DNA from: Membranipora membranacea
Lineage: Eukaryota; Bryozoa; Gymnolaemata; Cheilostomatida; Membraniporidae
NCBI GenBank assembly: GCA_914767715.1
Contig: OU612072.1
Coordinates: 12,216,001-12,276,000 of the forward strand
Reading direction: 5' to 3'
DNA: 60,000 nt
Shown in pieces: positions 1 through 10,706 of this stretch; positions within the stretch are counted from its first letter, which is position 1, and every line of letters begins with the position of its first letter. Both the position numbers and the translations under genes were made by a program. Under the pieces are notes generated by a model. The model was not told the origin of the DNA. It saw nothing but the letters and a program-made list of their open reading frames with translations, and did no database searches.

Positions 1-167
1 GTGAAGGTGATGATTGCAACAGCATCACTGAGTCTGGTTTTGCTGAAACAATATGCGAAGAAACAAAGGATTTTGAAGATGGTCCTTTCGGCTGCAACAA
101 CGGTACTCCACTTTCCCTAGCTACAGGTCTTCTTTCATTCACTGCGTTAGCATACATATTGATGTAA
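1..167 (+). CDS. Ly6/uPAR-like GPI-anchored protein, unit 1 (3' part of last exon)
   Basis: This is the end of a gene whose upstream exons lie outside the window. Reading from base 3, 54 residues precede the TAA at 165-167. It opens inside the Ly6 C-terminal signature (…EGDDCN), followed by a linker with two more cysteines (ICEETKDF, GCNNG) and a hydrophobic tail ending LAYILM, as expected for a GPI-attachment signal. Bases 1-110 are almost identical to the last exon of the next unit (about 4991-5100), so the assignment rests on homology to three complete downstream copies. The extreme C-terminus is closer to unit 4 (FTALAYILM against FTVLAYIMM) than to unit 2, suggesting exchange between copies. 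A likely poly(A) signal AATAAA lies at 1109-1114. Confidence 0.85.
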   Translation, partial: EGDDCNSITESGFAETICEETKDFEDGPFGCNNGTPLSLATGLLSFTALAYILM

Positions 168-1108
168 GCAAGTAAACAAGGCCATCAAGCTGCGATGTGT
201 AAGGTGCAAGGGGATGGAGTGATTTCTAATGGTGACAAACATACAGCAGTTGGAATCCCTACAAAGCTCAAGTCCATTCAGTTGTTTCAAAGGCAAATAT
301 CTTATCCAACAACAGTTAGATGTCATCATAGGTTATCCTATGAGTTGATCAGAGTTGAACAACTTCTCTTTATCAATTCATGGGTGGGGCAAAATATTGA
401 GGGAAATTCCAGTCTAGTGGTGCATTGTGGGATACTTGTAATACTTGGCCCAAGTGTTGGCTCTGATTGGCTGGTGGGAGGGAAAGAGCCAATGCCTGGT
501 TGGATGGTAGATTCCTGAAAGTACCTAGTGGAATATAGCAGATGTGAAAGTAGTTCAGTAACACTCTCAGTATGTCGGAAGAGGTACTTTCAGTGAGTTG
601 GCATTGACTATCTTGCCCACCCAACAGCCAATCCTATCATAGTCAAAACATCTGCTGGTAATACTGCTGGTAATACTACCTGAAGTGTGATTCTTTCTCC
701 CTTAACCCTCATACACTGCAACACTCTGTATTAGTTTTTTTGTTAGTTTTCCTGCTTATACATAGGATACCCCCAGTTTTTGAACAATTTTTTTATATTT
801 ATATTCTACAAAATGTTGCCATATTGCAGGTGATGGCATGGTAGAGTCAACTATGTCACATGTGTCCTTTGAACTCTTGACAAACAGATCACCGACATAT
901 TGCTCAAAAATATCTTTTATAAACTTTTTTTCTGCAGGTATATGTTACAAATAGTGACAGTATGCATTGACAGAATATGTATTTTTTTATACGTCAAGAC
1001 AATGATAAGCTGTTTTACTAAGTTTGTTGATAAGCTTTTCAGGGAAACCCGGTTTATGTGTCATGTTTTTTGTTATCTCCACAAGGTATTTTTGTATGTT
1101 TGTAATTG

Positions 1109-1114
1109 AATAAA
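1109..1114 (+). promoter_or_regulatory. Probable poly(A) signal, Ly6 unit 1
   Basis: AATAAA about 940 bases after the stop codon. An AATAAA occurs at the homologous place in the other three units (6051, 9590, 13193), each 830-940 bases after its stop, which supports a common long 3' UTR. Confidence 0.5.
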
Positions 1115-2174
1115 AGCATGATTCAATCACATTTATTGGATATGTCAAATCAATGAACTACACCTTAGTTCATTGGTCAAATAATTGTCTTATTGCTACG
1201 AAAGTAATCGAGTGACTTCAATCAGAATAATAAGAGTTATCTGTCTACAATGACTAAGAGGATAACTCCTTATCATAGCTAATATTATCCAAGATGCATT
1301 TCTTGTCTGTTTGTGTGAGCATCGAGCAATAATGCTTGTGGTAGACTACGAGATTCAATCTCAGTTACTCTGTCGCATACATGACAAGTTGGTAGACCCA
1401 GAAATCAGGAGGTATCCGTGTACAAACTCTGGCCCCAGAGTAGCACTTTATCATTTATTTTATATCATCTCATCCAGACTAGCGTTAGGATTGGTAAAGA
1501 TAATTGATAGCTAGCTGCATACAAGCAGTGATGCGTAATAGGTAGATGTACTGTGGAGGTGGGAAAACATAGTTTCTCTTACAAAAAGGAACTTAAAAGT
1601 CTTTCTTGGTAAAGGAAGCTGAAAAAAGGAAGGAATAAGGGAGATAGGGAGGGGATGGAAAAAAACCCTAAAAACTGGGAGCCTCCCGACCATTAAGGGA
1701 GACTTGTCAGGCATGCTCTGTTGTATGATACAAGGTACACTATTACAAGCTGGAAGACAAACCATAATTTAATCCTTGATCAATGTGGACTGGAGGGGTG
1801 CTGTATCGACATTTTCAACCAGGTTTTAAGGTCAAATGATTATTTAGCATGTTGGCTATTCTCTTGATGAGCATGATCATTATAAATGTGAATAATCGTT
1901 GCTATATTGTTGATAAATTGTTTATACATTCATGAACCCTGAAATTTTCATGCTGTATAGCTAGCCTGTTTATCTGAGTCGCTGGTCATAATATAACAAC
2001 TCACACCGACTAATTGCTGGAAATTTATATGTTATTGTTTTTGTTGTTTAATTTGTACTAAATGGTAAAATTTGACAGCTCCTATTTCAATCCTGTTTGC
2101 GTAAATAGCGTATGTTTTATTCCTTATATCAATTTAAAAAAATTCCAATTATTTCATATCATGCGACAACCTAA

Positions 2175-2176
<2 letters not shown>

Positions 2177-2205
<29 letters not shown>

Positions 2206-2213
2206 CATACATG
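2177..2213. repeat. (CATA)n microsatellite
   Basis: About nine uninterrupted copies of a four-base unit, visible directly. No counterpart at this place in the other Ly6 units. Confidence 0.95.
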
Positions 2214-2920
2214 GCATAAGAGTATAGCTACCTTGTTCCTGGCTATTATTAAAGGGAGGGGAGGGGGACAGGGCAGAACATGTACCTGGATAGATAGCAG
2301 ATGAACAAGGAGATAAGCCACTTGGTTGTATGTTTTTGGTATTACCTGCATGCATACTGAGTGTTTGATAATGTCACTAATTTGTATTGCAGCCCTCTGA
2401 GCACCGAGACTAGGGTTGTGTAGGGTTTTGCCAAGAGGCCAAGAACTAAGAAAGAGATTTCCACCCATACAATAGAGTATAAATCTACGCTGCCGCTGTG
2501 TCTAACTCTAATCAGACATAATATTTGTGCTTCATTAACTATTTATTATAACATTGTAAGGGGAGGGGTGAATGCCCACCCAACAAACATTGAAGCTTTT
2601 CTATGCTTGCCGCAATGTTATTACATTCTATTGTAACTGCATAACTGCATAATCAATATAATACAACGCAGGATTTGTTTTTGCTGTGTATGCACATGAC
2701 CTCAATTGGTTTTACTTCCTCATATAGTAAATGATAACACTTAGTTTGCAATACTAGTTAGCAATATTAGATAACACTATATCAGTCAGGATACTAGGAT
2801 ACTATTAATAACAAGCTAGTGACATCACTGAGATAAGTCTCACTTCCTCATAGACATAGGATAACACAGGTGTTTGGAAGTTGTACCTCTGAACAGACTA
2901 GTGAAATCACAGATAGCATC

Positions 2921-5150
2921 ATGAACCGCTGCCTCTCAGTAGTACTCATCGCGGCTGCTGGTAGGTGACTCAACAAATTTAAGATCTACATTGAAGTTGA
3001 CTTCAATTATTTCAATTATTCAATACGGTATTTCTTGTATGCTAACTGCCCTCCACAAATATTATCCGTGGCTCAGTAGAATGTTGAAGAGGGAGACATG
3101 GATTCGATTCCCATTTTTCCGCGTGTCTGCGTGTTGAAACATCGTCCTGATTATCATGTGTTTGATAACAATGAGGTGTTGTAGAGCAAAATTTTTTCTA
3201 TGTTCTGGCGTGGGAAGGTACTGTCACATATTATCTATGATTCGAGTCTTGTGAAAATGAGATTGCAGAATGATCGGAAACAAAATACAGTTTGTCTGAT
3301 GTACATCATCAATGCCATTTACTCAGATGGTTAGCTTCTTATCAAACTTTGACTAGGTTGGCCAGAGGATAAGAACCCCTCAATCTCCAATAGAGAAATG
3401 TCCTTGGAAGCAAAGTGGAAATCAAACCGAATATCGAATCACAAATCTTTGTGATCTCAGGACAGACTTGACTTCCTGACTCTAGGTTGATTAGTTCTAG
3501 GATATTTCCACTATGAATTTTACACTTTTATAAAACTTAGACAGAGAAGTTTAAATAATCATAGTTCTTATCTATCAACTTACTAGTTGATAACGTCAGT
3601 AACGCATCAGTACCCTACTTTTACTACTTGGGACTGTTGTGATATTTTCTGCTATATATTTCAAGACCCTAGATGACAGGTCGATATGTACAACTTTTCA
3701 TTCCAGATCAATTACTTGTTAGTAAATTGCCAAAAGGACAACTGTAGGCTGACTAAAAACAAAAGAAAACCTAGTTAGAGCACAAGGTAGTGACCATAGG
3801 AAGATTCAAAATGATAGCATATGGGCTGGACAGATACTGTGCTCATCAGCGGTTTGAGTTTTTGAGGTTTGATATTAACAGAGATAAACCAGAGACTATA
3901 GTCTATATAGATTATCTATAGTCTCTGGGTAAACTTCGAACTGATGTTACAGTCTCGTCACGGTGACTTGTACAGCCAATATGCATCCCTGATTAATAAT
4001 GTATTATAATGGGATGCTTTACGAGCTTTAGCTCATTACGTAATGTAAGCCATTTATCATCCATCATACCTGCTGGTTCATGCATTGGCATTGGATGGAA
4101 TGTCACCGGAGCAACCCAAAGTGATTCGTTACCTGTTAAACAGGTCCATTATTATAGTCCATGGTTGGGTCTCGAACCCGCGACCAATCTACATCAACCA
4201 GGTTGAGAGGTAGACGCCTTATACTACTAGGCCACCGTGACCCTGATTGAAGCTTGTATAACAATGGCTTGTTTTGCAGGCGTTATATCCGTTTCATTGG
4301 CTACACATTGCTTTGTGTGTAATTCGGAAGATGAGCCCCTATGCGCTGTGGCGAATATCACTCTGAAGGCAAACTGTCAAGGTTGGGGGGAAATTGAGGA
4401 TGGGGGCTGTTCTACGATGTTAACTATGAAAGGAGCAACCTACGAGGAAGGATTCAAAAGTGAGTAGTAACCATCACCTCACTTAGAGGGAAGGCAGTTA
4501 TTCTTGTAGCACATCTCCTCAAAAAGATTTTACTCTACCAAGATAATTTTGCAGTAAAGTCTCTGAACTCAAAACAAGCCTTTTGCTCAGCACTATAAAG
4601 GCAATTGTTTACAATGGATGAATGCATAATAACTAGTTTCCAGTTACCAGTCAGATCAAGGAGTAACAAGGAGTTACTTTCACTCCTTTGTCAGATAACT
4701 AGCAGCTCACAATTATAATATATGGGTTACTGGCTGAATATTAGTGCTCGCTTAGAACAAGGAGTTCCCAACTCCTTACTTGAAGTGGTCGCACAAACTG
4801 TATCCACAATAATTTCACTGGGTTTCGTAAAGCCAGTTCCTCTCAAATGAGCTTACAGAACCAAAATGATCTTATCTTAAATCTATATATAATCTTAAAT
4901 TGTAGTTAAGCGGACATGCGGCCAGATCTACAATAACAATACATGTACAATCTCAGAAGACAACCAAGATGGTCCTTGGAGCTGTTCTTGTGAAGGTGAT
5001 GATTGCAACAGCATCACTGAGTCTGGTTTTGCTAAAACAATATGCGAAGAAACAAAGGATTTTGAAGATGGTCCTTTCGGCTGCAACAACGGCACTCCAC
5101 TTTCCCTGGCTACAAGTCTTCTTCCATTTATCGTTTTAGCTTACATGTAA
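2921..5150 (+). CDS. Ly6/uPAR-like GPI-anchored protein, unit 2 (3 exons)
   Basis: Exons: 2921-2960 (signal peptide start MNRCLSVVLIAAA), 4280-4459, 4906-5150. Both introns are phase 1 with GTAGGT/GTGAGT donors and AG acceptors, giving 154 residues. The signal peptide continues into exon 2 (GVISVSLA) and the mature chain begins near THCFVC. Ten cysteines follow the Ly6 layout, ending CSCEGDDCN. Then come a linker with two extra cysteines and a hydrophobic tail (LLPFIVLAYM). Known for the family: a secreted or GPI-anchored three-finger fold on the cell surface; the ligand is unknown. Intron 1 is roughly twice as long as in unit 3 because of SINE insertions. The GPI tail makes a cell-surface role likelier than a secreted one. 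Confidence 0.9.
3068..3120 (+). mobile_element. tRNA-like SINE head (degenerate)
   Basis: In intron 1 of Ly6 unit 2. A box-like GTGGCTCAGTAG and B box-like GGATTCGATTCCC are spaced as in a shortened tRNA (a tRNA-Gly-like pattern). Absent from intron 1 of unit 3. The anticodon region is incomplete, so it is not a functional tRNA gene. The 3' limit of the element is not clear. Confidence 0.5.
3889..3928. repeat. Small perfect hairpin
   Basis: 13-bp perfect inverted arms (ccagagactatag at 3889-3901 and its complement at 3916-3928) around a 14-base spacer, in intron 1 of Ly6 unit 2. Confidence 0.8.
3995..4240 (-). mobile_element. tRNA-derived SINE with target-site duplication
   Basis: Compared with unit 3, where 'gcatccctggttgaagc' is continuous (7876-7892), unit 2 has about 246 extra bases between two copies of CCCTGATT (3987-3994 and 4241-4248). 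On the - strand the element starts with a tRNA-like head: TCACGGTGGCCTAGTAG (A box), then GGGTTCGAGACCC (B box, about 4144-4156), resembling tRNA-Ser/Leu. It ends in an AT-rich tail at the low-coordinate side. The insertion is a few dozen bases before the exon 2 acceptor and leaves the coding sequence intact. Confidence 0.8.
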
Positions 5151-5384
5151 TTAAGTAACAGAGGGAATTTTGTGAGGTGTATGGGGGGGGGGGTCGGAAT
5201 GATGGAAGACCTATTTTTTATCAAACAGTCATTATTGTCTTCCGTAAGATTCGAACTTGTTTCTTCATGTTGGTGTGATCTAGAAAACATGATTTGTAAA
5301 ATGATAGCATGTCACATGGTCTTGATGGAAATTCCAGTTTAGTGATGCATTGTGGGATTGGTAGCACTGGGATTGCAACTTCTG

Positions 5385-5515
5385 TATCGATAGCTGTTGC
5401 ACTGTTGCACTGTTACCTGTGACACTGTGACACTGTGACACTGTGACACTGTGACACTGTCACACTGTGACACTGTCACACTGTTGCACTGCTGCACTGT
5501 CACACTGTGGTGAAC
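5385..5515. repeat. GACACTGT minisatellite
   Basis: Runs of an 8-base unit (GACACTGT and variants such as CACACTGT and TGCACTGT). A shorter version lies in the same place downstream of unit 3 (about 9015-9100). It is absent downstream of unit 4, so it expanded within part of the array. Confidence 0.85.
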
Positions 5516-6050
5516 CTCTTACACCTCAGCCCTTAATTTTTGTGACCCTCATGTCCTTATGATGAGACATTGTACACTAAAATCCGTGGCTGTGTGACGA
5601 GGCTAAATTATGTTAGCGTGCATTTTTACTAACAACCAGTCAACAGATACCTATTGACATATTTTTTGTAATAGTTTTTGTTACTCCTTCTGCCTATATA
5701 CGAGATACCCTCAGATTGTGAGCAAATAATATTTAGCTAATATAAATGCTCAAGATTCTACTAGGAAATTGCCATTCTTGGGGTGACAGGTCACCCCTTC
5801 CGTAATCGTAGCGTGTATATCAAAACCATGACAATTGATCACTGAAGCAAAACTAAGATATGAATTCTCAAAGTCAATCTCTCTTTGACAAACGTTTTCC
5901 ACAGTGATCCTCACTTATTTGAAACATACCTGTTAATTGACACAAGCTGTTTGTGAATACCTTGCTCTATTTATATATTTATGCATGGTCCTATATGTCA
6001 TTGACTTTGATCGGCAATAATAAAGTATATATATATTTATATTTGAAATG

Positions 6051-6056
6051 AATAAA
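6051..6056 (+). promoter_or_regulatory. Probable poly(A) signal, Ly6 unit 2
   Basis: AATAAA about 900 bases after the stop, in the context 'gaaatgaataaaaacat' that recurs downstream of unit 3. Confidence 0.5.
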
Positions 6057-6594
6057 AACATACTATTCATATACACATAGCCTACTGGGAAGGATGTATA
6101 TCGTCTCACTGCAACATAAATGTATACAAATAGTTTCCTGCGCTTGAATCAGTGGCTATTGTGAAAGTAATACAGCAACCCAAATCATAATGATAAGGAT
6201 AACTCTATAGTATAGCTTTTATTACCCAATATGCAATTCTTGTTTGATTTGGGTTCATATTAAGCAAGAATGCAGCCTTCAGCTACTAGCTGGCCTAATA
6301 ATTGGGGTAGAGGGGGAGAGGGGGGTTGGCATTGCAGGAGGAAAATGTTGTGTGCCGGCTAGAGAATAGCTTTTCCTCTATCTATAAGCCAGCAATACTA
6401 CCACTGGTATAGGTAGATATGTGTCAGAAGTGTCTTTCCCGGCTGAGGGGCCGTTGGGCTCGAGCTGTCAGGGGGGGGGGGGGTGTGGCAAGAGTCTGGG
6501 GATCTCCTACTATGTCAGTTGATGCTTCAAATACCCATGAGGAGAGTAGGGTGTTTACTTCAGTTAACAATCTAAATAGAAATAACAACTGGAT

Positions 6595-6636
6595 ATATAG
6601 TATAGTATAGTATAGTATAGTATAGTATAGTATAGA
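6595..6636. repeat. (TATAG)n microsatellite
   Basis: About eight copies of the pentamer in the spacer before Ly6 unit 3. The corresponding place upstream of unit 4 lacks the array. Confidence 0.95.
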
Positions 6637-7235
6637 TAAATATAGTATTTTTCAAAGCAAATGTAAGTTGAGTTGTTCATAAGGAAGCGCTGAAGAGGTC
6701 TTAAAAACACTGAATTACCTGTGCAATATATAAATGATCTAGCTAGGTGTATATAAGTTCATCTTACATAATCAAACACAATATTATGCATGATTATGGG
6801 AGGCCAAGGAATAACGGGCAGACGTATGTTGTGCTTTCATAATAGTTTGGAGTTGTTGCATTAATGAAAAAAAAGAGACCTAAGCACTTTAGTGTCATCA
6901 TGCCAGTCGACACTGTAGCCTGTCCGACAAGCTTTGTTCAGTGAGGAGGGGGGTGAGGGGAGACCCACCGAATAAACACTTATGCTTTTGTATGCTTATT
7001 AGCAATGTTATTACATGTTTATGTAACCACTGAGGATACTATACAATAGTACAATGCAATCAATAGAATGCATTCTAAAGCTTCGGTTTGTTGTGTTGGC
7101 TTAGTTAGCAACACTAGGCGCCACTCATAACATGCTAGTGACATAACGAGGTTAGTCTAACTTCCTCATTGGCTATCAGAAGTAGTTGAAGATTGTACCG
7201 CCATACAGATTAGTAGTGTCAGCACATACAGCATC

Positions 7236-8723
7236 ATGAATCGCTGCCTCATCACATCACTCCTTGCTGCTGGTAGGTGAATCAATGTTTCCATAGTTAA
7301 CTTGAATATTGATTGAAATTGTTTCTAATACCCAAAGCTTTTTTAAAGGTGACATTTGTGCCATTCACTAAACATAACGGGAAGGGGAGCTGTCTGGCTG
7401 TATGGGGGGGGGGGGGAAACACAGTGGAAATTTGCTAAGAGTGATTGTGAATAGTGAATCTAGGCAAAGGTCGTTATCATCTGATACTGGAGATTTCATC
7501 CAAATATTGAAATATTAGATACTGAGCGTAATTGCCAGCGACACAATGGTATTTCATCTAATGCAATGTTTTGCTTTGCCAATTCGGTTTGTAATAATCG
7601 CCAGTGTGTTTCTACCTTAGGCAAGATCTAACACAGGGTGTCATGTAGGTGTTATTCCCTTCCTGTTAAATTACCATCTGAAACTTTGCTATAATTTTCC
7701 TTATCGCCCAGTTTTCAAAGCCACCGTCTGTATTTCCTTGCTAGTCTGCTGCTCAAAGTAAAGGTTTGTTGAATCGTACTGTATTTATTTATGATGAATG
7801 ATTTGATCCCTAAATGACAGAGGTAATCTTTGAACTGACGTAACAGTCACGTCACAGTGACTTGTACAGCCAATATGCATCCCTGGTTGAAGCTTGTACA
7901 ACTATGGCTTCTTTTCCAGGCGTAATTTCCGTTTCATTGGCTACACAATGCTTTGTGTGTAATTCGGAAGACGAGCCCTTATGTGCTAAGGCAAATGCCA
8001 CTTTGAAGGTAAACTGTCAAGGTTGGGGAGAAATTGAGGATGGGGGCTGTTCTACGATAATCGAAATGAAAGGATCTACATACGAGGACTTCAAAAGTGA
8101 GTTGTAACCATCACCTGATTTAGAGGGGGGGGGGGGGTCTTCTCGTAGCACACCTCCTCCAAAAGACTTAACTGTACCAAAGTAATTTTGCAGTAAGGTC
8201 TCTCAACTCAAAACAAGCCTTATGCTCAGCCCTATAAAGGCAATTGTTTACAATGGATGAATGTTCAACCAATTCCCAGATAACTATAAACTCACAATTA
8301 GAATATACGGGTTACGGGTTACTGTCTGTATATTAGTGCTCGCTTAGAACAAGGAGTTCCGACTCTTGTGCTTGCAGTGGTCACACAAACTGTATGCAAA
8401 CATTTCACTGGGTTTTAAAAAGCCAGTTCCTCTCAAATGAGCTTACAGAACAATCTTATATTGTAGTTGTGCGGACATGTGGCCAGATCTACAATGAGCC
8501 TCCACATACATGTACAATCTCAGAGGAAAATAAAGATGGTCCTTGGAGCTGTTCTTGTCAAGGTGATGATTGCAATGACGGAACTGAGTCTGGTTTTCGT
8601 GCCAAAATATGCAAAGATACCAAAGATTTTGAAGATGGCCCTTTCCTCTGCAACAACGGCGCTCCACTTTCCCTGACAACAGGTCTTCTTCCATTTATGG
8701 TTTTAGCTTACATTACGATGTAA
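7236..8723 (+). CDS. Ly6/uPAR-like GPI-anchored protein, unit 3 (3 exons)
   Basis: Exons: 7236-7272 (MNRCLITSLLAA), 7920-8096, 8467-8723. Phase-1 introns with GT..AG borders give 156 residues. The signal peptide spans exon 1 and the start of exon 2 (VISVSLA). The mature chain has the Ly6 cysteine order beginning QCFVCNSEDEPLC and closing CSCQGDDCND. As in units 1 and 2, a linker with two extra cysteines (KICKDTKD, LCNNGAP) separates the domain from a hydrophobic GPI-type tail ending LAYITM. It is the closest relative of unit 2 and has the shortest first intron. A cell-surface role follows from the family; the partner is not known. Confidence 0.9.
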
Positions 8724-9014
8724 GCATGTAACCTAGGCAGTTTTGTGAGGTGTAAGGGGGGGGGGGGGTGGCAATCATACAGCAGCTGGAATCCTTACGA
8801 GTCCATGCAGTTGATGTAAAAGACCTATTTCTTAGCATCTAAGTGGTATCAGTGTCTTCTGTTAGATATGACCTAGTTTCTTTATGTTGGTGTGATCTAG
8901 GATACATGAACTCTAAAATGATAACATGTCACATGGTCTTGATGGAAATCCCAGTTTAGTGATGCATTGTGGGATTGGTAACACTGGGATTGCAATTTCT
9001 GTATCGTTAACTAT

Positions 9015-9100
9015 CACGCTGTCACACTGGCCCACTGCCACATTGTCACACTGTCACACTGTCACATTGTCACACTGTCACACTGTTGCACTGTCTCACT
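9015..9100. repeat. CACACTGT minisatellite
   Basis: Short array of 8-base units, the counterpart of the longer one at 5385-5515. Confidence 0.8.
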
Positions 9101-9589
9101 ATTGCAACCCTCTTACACCTCAGCCCTTAATTTTTGGTACCCTCATGTTTTTATGATGAGACATTGTGTTAGTTATGTTTAACCTTGTGACCCGGCCACT
9201 AAAACCTGTGGCCATGTGACAAGGCTAAGGTTAGGTTAGCGTGCATTTTTACTGACTACCAGTCAACAGATACCTTTTGAGATATTTTTGTAATGGTATT
9301 TGTTACTCCTACTGTTTATATATGGGATACCCTCAGATTGTGAGCAAATAATATTTGGCTAAGACAAACGCTCAAGAATCTACTAGAAAATCGCCATACT
9401 TGAGGTGACTGCTCACCCCTGCCATAATTGTAGCGTGTATATCAAAGCCTTGACAAATTGATACTGACGCAAAACTAAGTCATGATTACTCATAGTACTT
9501 TCTCTCTTTGACAAACATTTTGCCGCAGACACCTCGCTTATCTGAGACATATATTTTATACCATTAGCTGTTTGTGAGTATTTGGAATG

Positions 9590-9595
9590 AATAAA
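9590..9595 (+). promoter_or_regulatory. Probable poly(A) signal, Ly6 unit 3
   Basis: AATAAA about 870 bases after the stop, in conserved context with 6051. Confidence 0.5.
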
Positions 9596-10224
9596 ATGCA
9601 TGAGGCAGTTACATATATTGGTCTAACTATGTACAATTTTTCACTGCTACCTAAATGTATACAAATACTTTCCCGTGCTTGAATCAGTCGCTATTGTGAA
9701 AGTAATACAGCAACATAAACTAAATGATTATTTGTCTATGATACCTACAAAGATCACTCTTCATTATAGCTCATATTACCCAAGATGCAATTCTTTTTTG
9801 TTTTGGTTGCAATTATTAAGCACTAATGCAGCCATCACCTACTAGCTGGCCCAATAAACAAGGGGGGAAGGGGAGTTGGAATTGCAGGGTGAAAGTTTTT
9901 TTGTGTACTGGCTAGAGAATAGCTTTCCACTATCTATAAGCCAGCAAAACTGAAACTGGTATCGCAAGATTTGTGTCAGAAGTGTGTTTCCCGTCTAGGG
10001 GGCCGTCGGGTGGGGGGGGGAGGCAAGAGCCTGGGGTTGTTAGACTATGTCAGAAGATGCTTCAAAGGCCCATACAATTCATATAAAAAATCAACTGGAT
10101 ATATTTGTGAGAAACATTTTTCCCAAGCATACTTATGTTGTGTTGTTCATAAGGAAGCGCCGAAGAGGTCTTAAAAACCCTGAATTACCTGTGCAATATA
10201 TAAATGATCTAGGTGGAAGAGGTA

Positions 10225-10345
10225 TACACCCGAGGGTGCTGGGGGCTAGAAAAATCAACCTTGAAAGCTCCCCCAATGACACTCGAACCCAAGCAGGTCT
10301 GCTAACCGATCAAAAATTTCACCGTCACCCAAAAAAGACTGGGTT
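10225..10345 (-). mobile_element. Degenerate tRNA-like SINE
   Basis: On the - strand a B box-like GGGTTCGAGTGTC follows TTAGCAGACCTGC and a weak A box. The sequence between the shared blocks ending near 10212 and restarting near 10450 differs from the corresponding part of the unit 3 flank (6745-6900), which suggests an insertion or replacement. Borders are uncertain. Confidence 0.4.
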
Positions 10346-10706
10346 ATGGCTCTAATTAGCATATGGGCTTTTCACTACTCAGAGTTGTGTTCTCTCGTCC
10401 CATAGCACATTTAAACATTATGAGTATTGTTACTCTTACCACTTGCACCGTGCCAGTCGACACTGTAGCCTGTCCTACATGCTTTGTTCAGTGGGGAGGG
10501 GGTGAGTGGAGACCCACCGAACGAACACTTATGCTTTTGTATGCTTGTTAGCAATGTTTTGTTGTGTTGGCTAAGTTAGCAACACTAGGCGCCACTCATA
10601 ACATGCTAGTGACATAACAAGGTTAGTCTAACTTCCTCATTGGCTTACAGAAGTAGTTGAAGATTGTCCCACCTTACAGATTAGTAGTGTCAGCACATAC
10701 AGCATC

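Larger units (their letters stand above)
168..2920. other. 3' flank of Ly6 unit 1 and spacer
   Basis: No convincing coding exon. The left part matches the 3' flanks of the other Ly6 units: a block around 400-430 with 'tgcattgtgggat' recurs near 5345, 8962 and 12650, and an AATAAA at 1109-1114 recurs at corresponding places. A tetranucleotide microsatellite lies at 2177-2213. From about 2540 the sequence resembles the upstream flanks of units 3 and 4. Short open frames here are not conserved between units. Confidence 0.6.
5151..7235. other. 3' flank of Ly6 unit 2 and 5' flank of unit 3
   Basis: No coding exon seen. Holds a GACACTGT minisatellite, a poly(A) signal at 6051-6056, a TATAG pentamer repeat and several runs of G (near 5186 and 6472). 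From about 6400 the sequence matches the flank at about 9950-10750 and is the upstream part of the repeated Ly6 unit. Confidence 0.6.
8724..10706. other. 3' flank of Ly6 unit 3 and 5' flank of unit 4
   Basis: No coding exon seen. It aligns by eye with 5151-7235: a short GACACTGT minisatellite (about 9015-9100), a poly(A) signal at 9590-9595, G-runs near 8757 and 10012, and the block starting 'tgccagtcgacactgtagcctgtcc' (10450) that also occurs at 6901. A tRNA-like insert lies at about 10225-10345. Confidence 0.6.

Noticed and set aside
4137-4243. Possible functional tRNA gene on the - strand (A box and B box present)
   Set aside because: The two ends do not form an acceptor stem, and the element has target-site duplications and an AT-rich tail, so it is a SINE and not a working tRNA gene.
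5385-5515. CRISPR-like array of short repeats
   Set aside because: Units are contiguous 8-base repeats without unique spacers, in animal DNA; it is a minisatellite.
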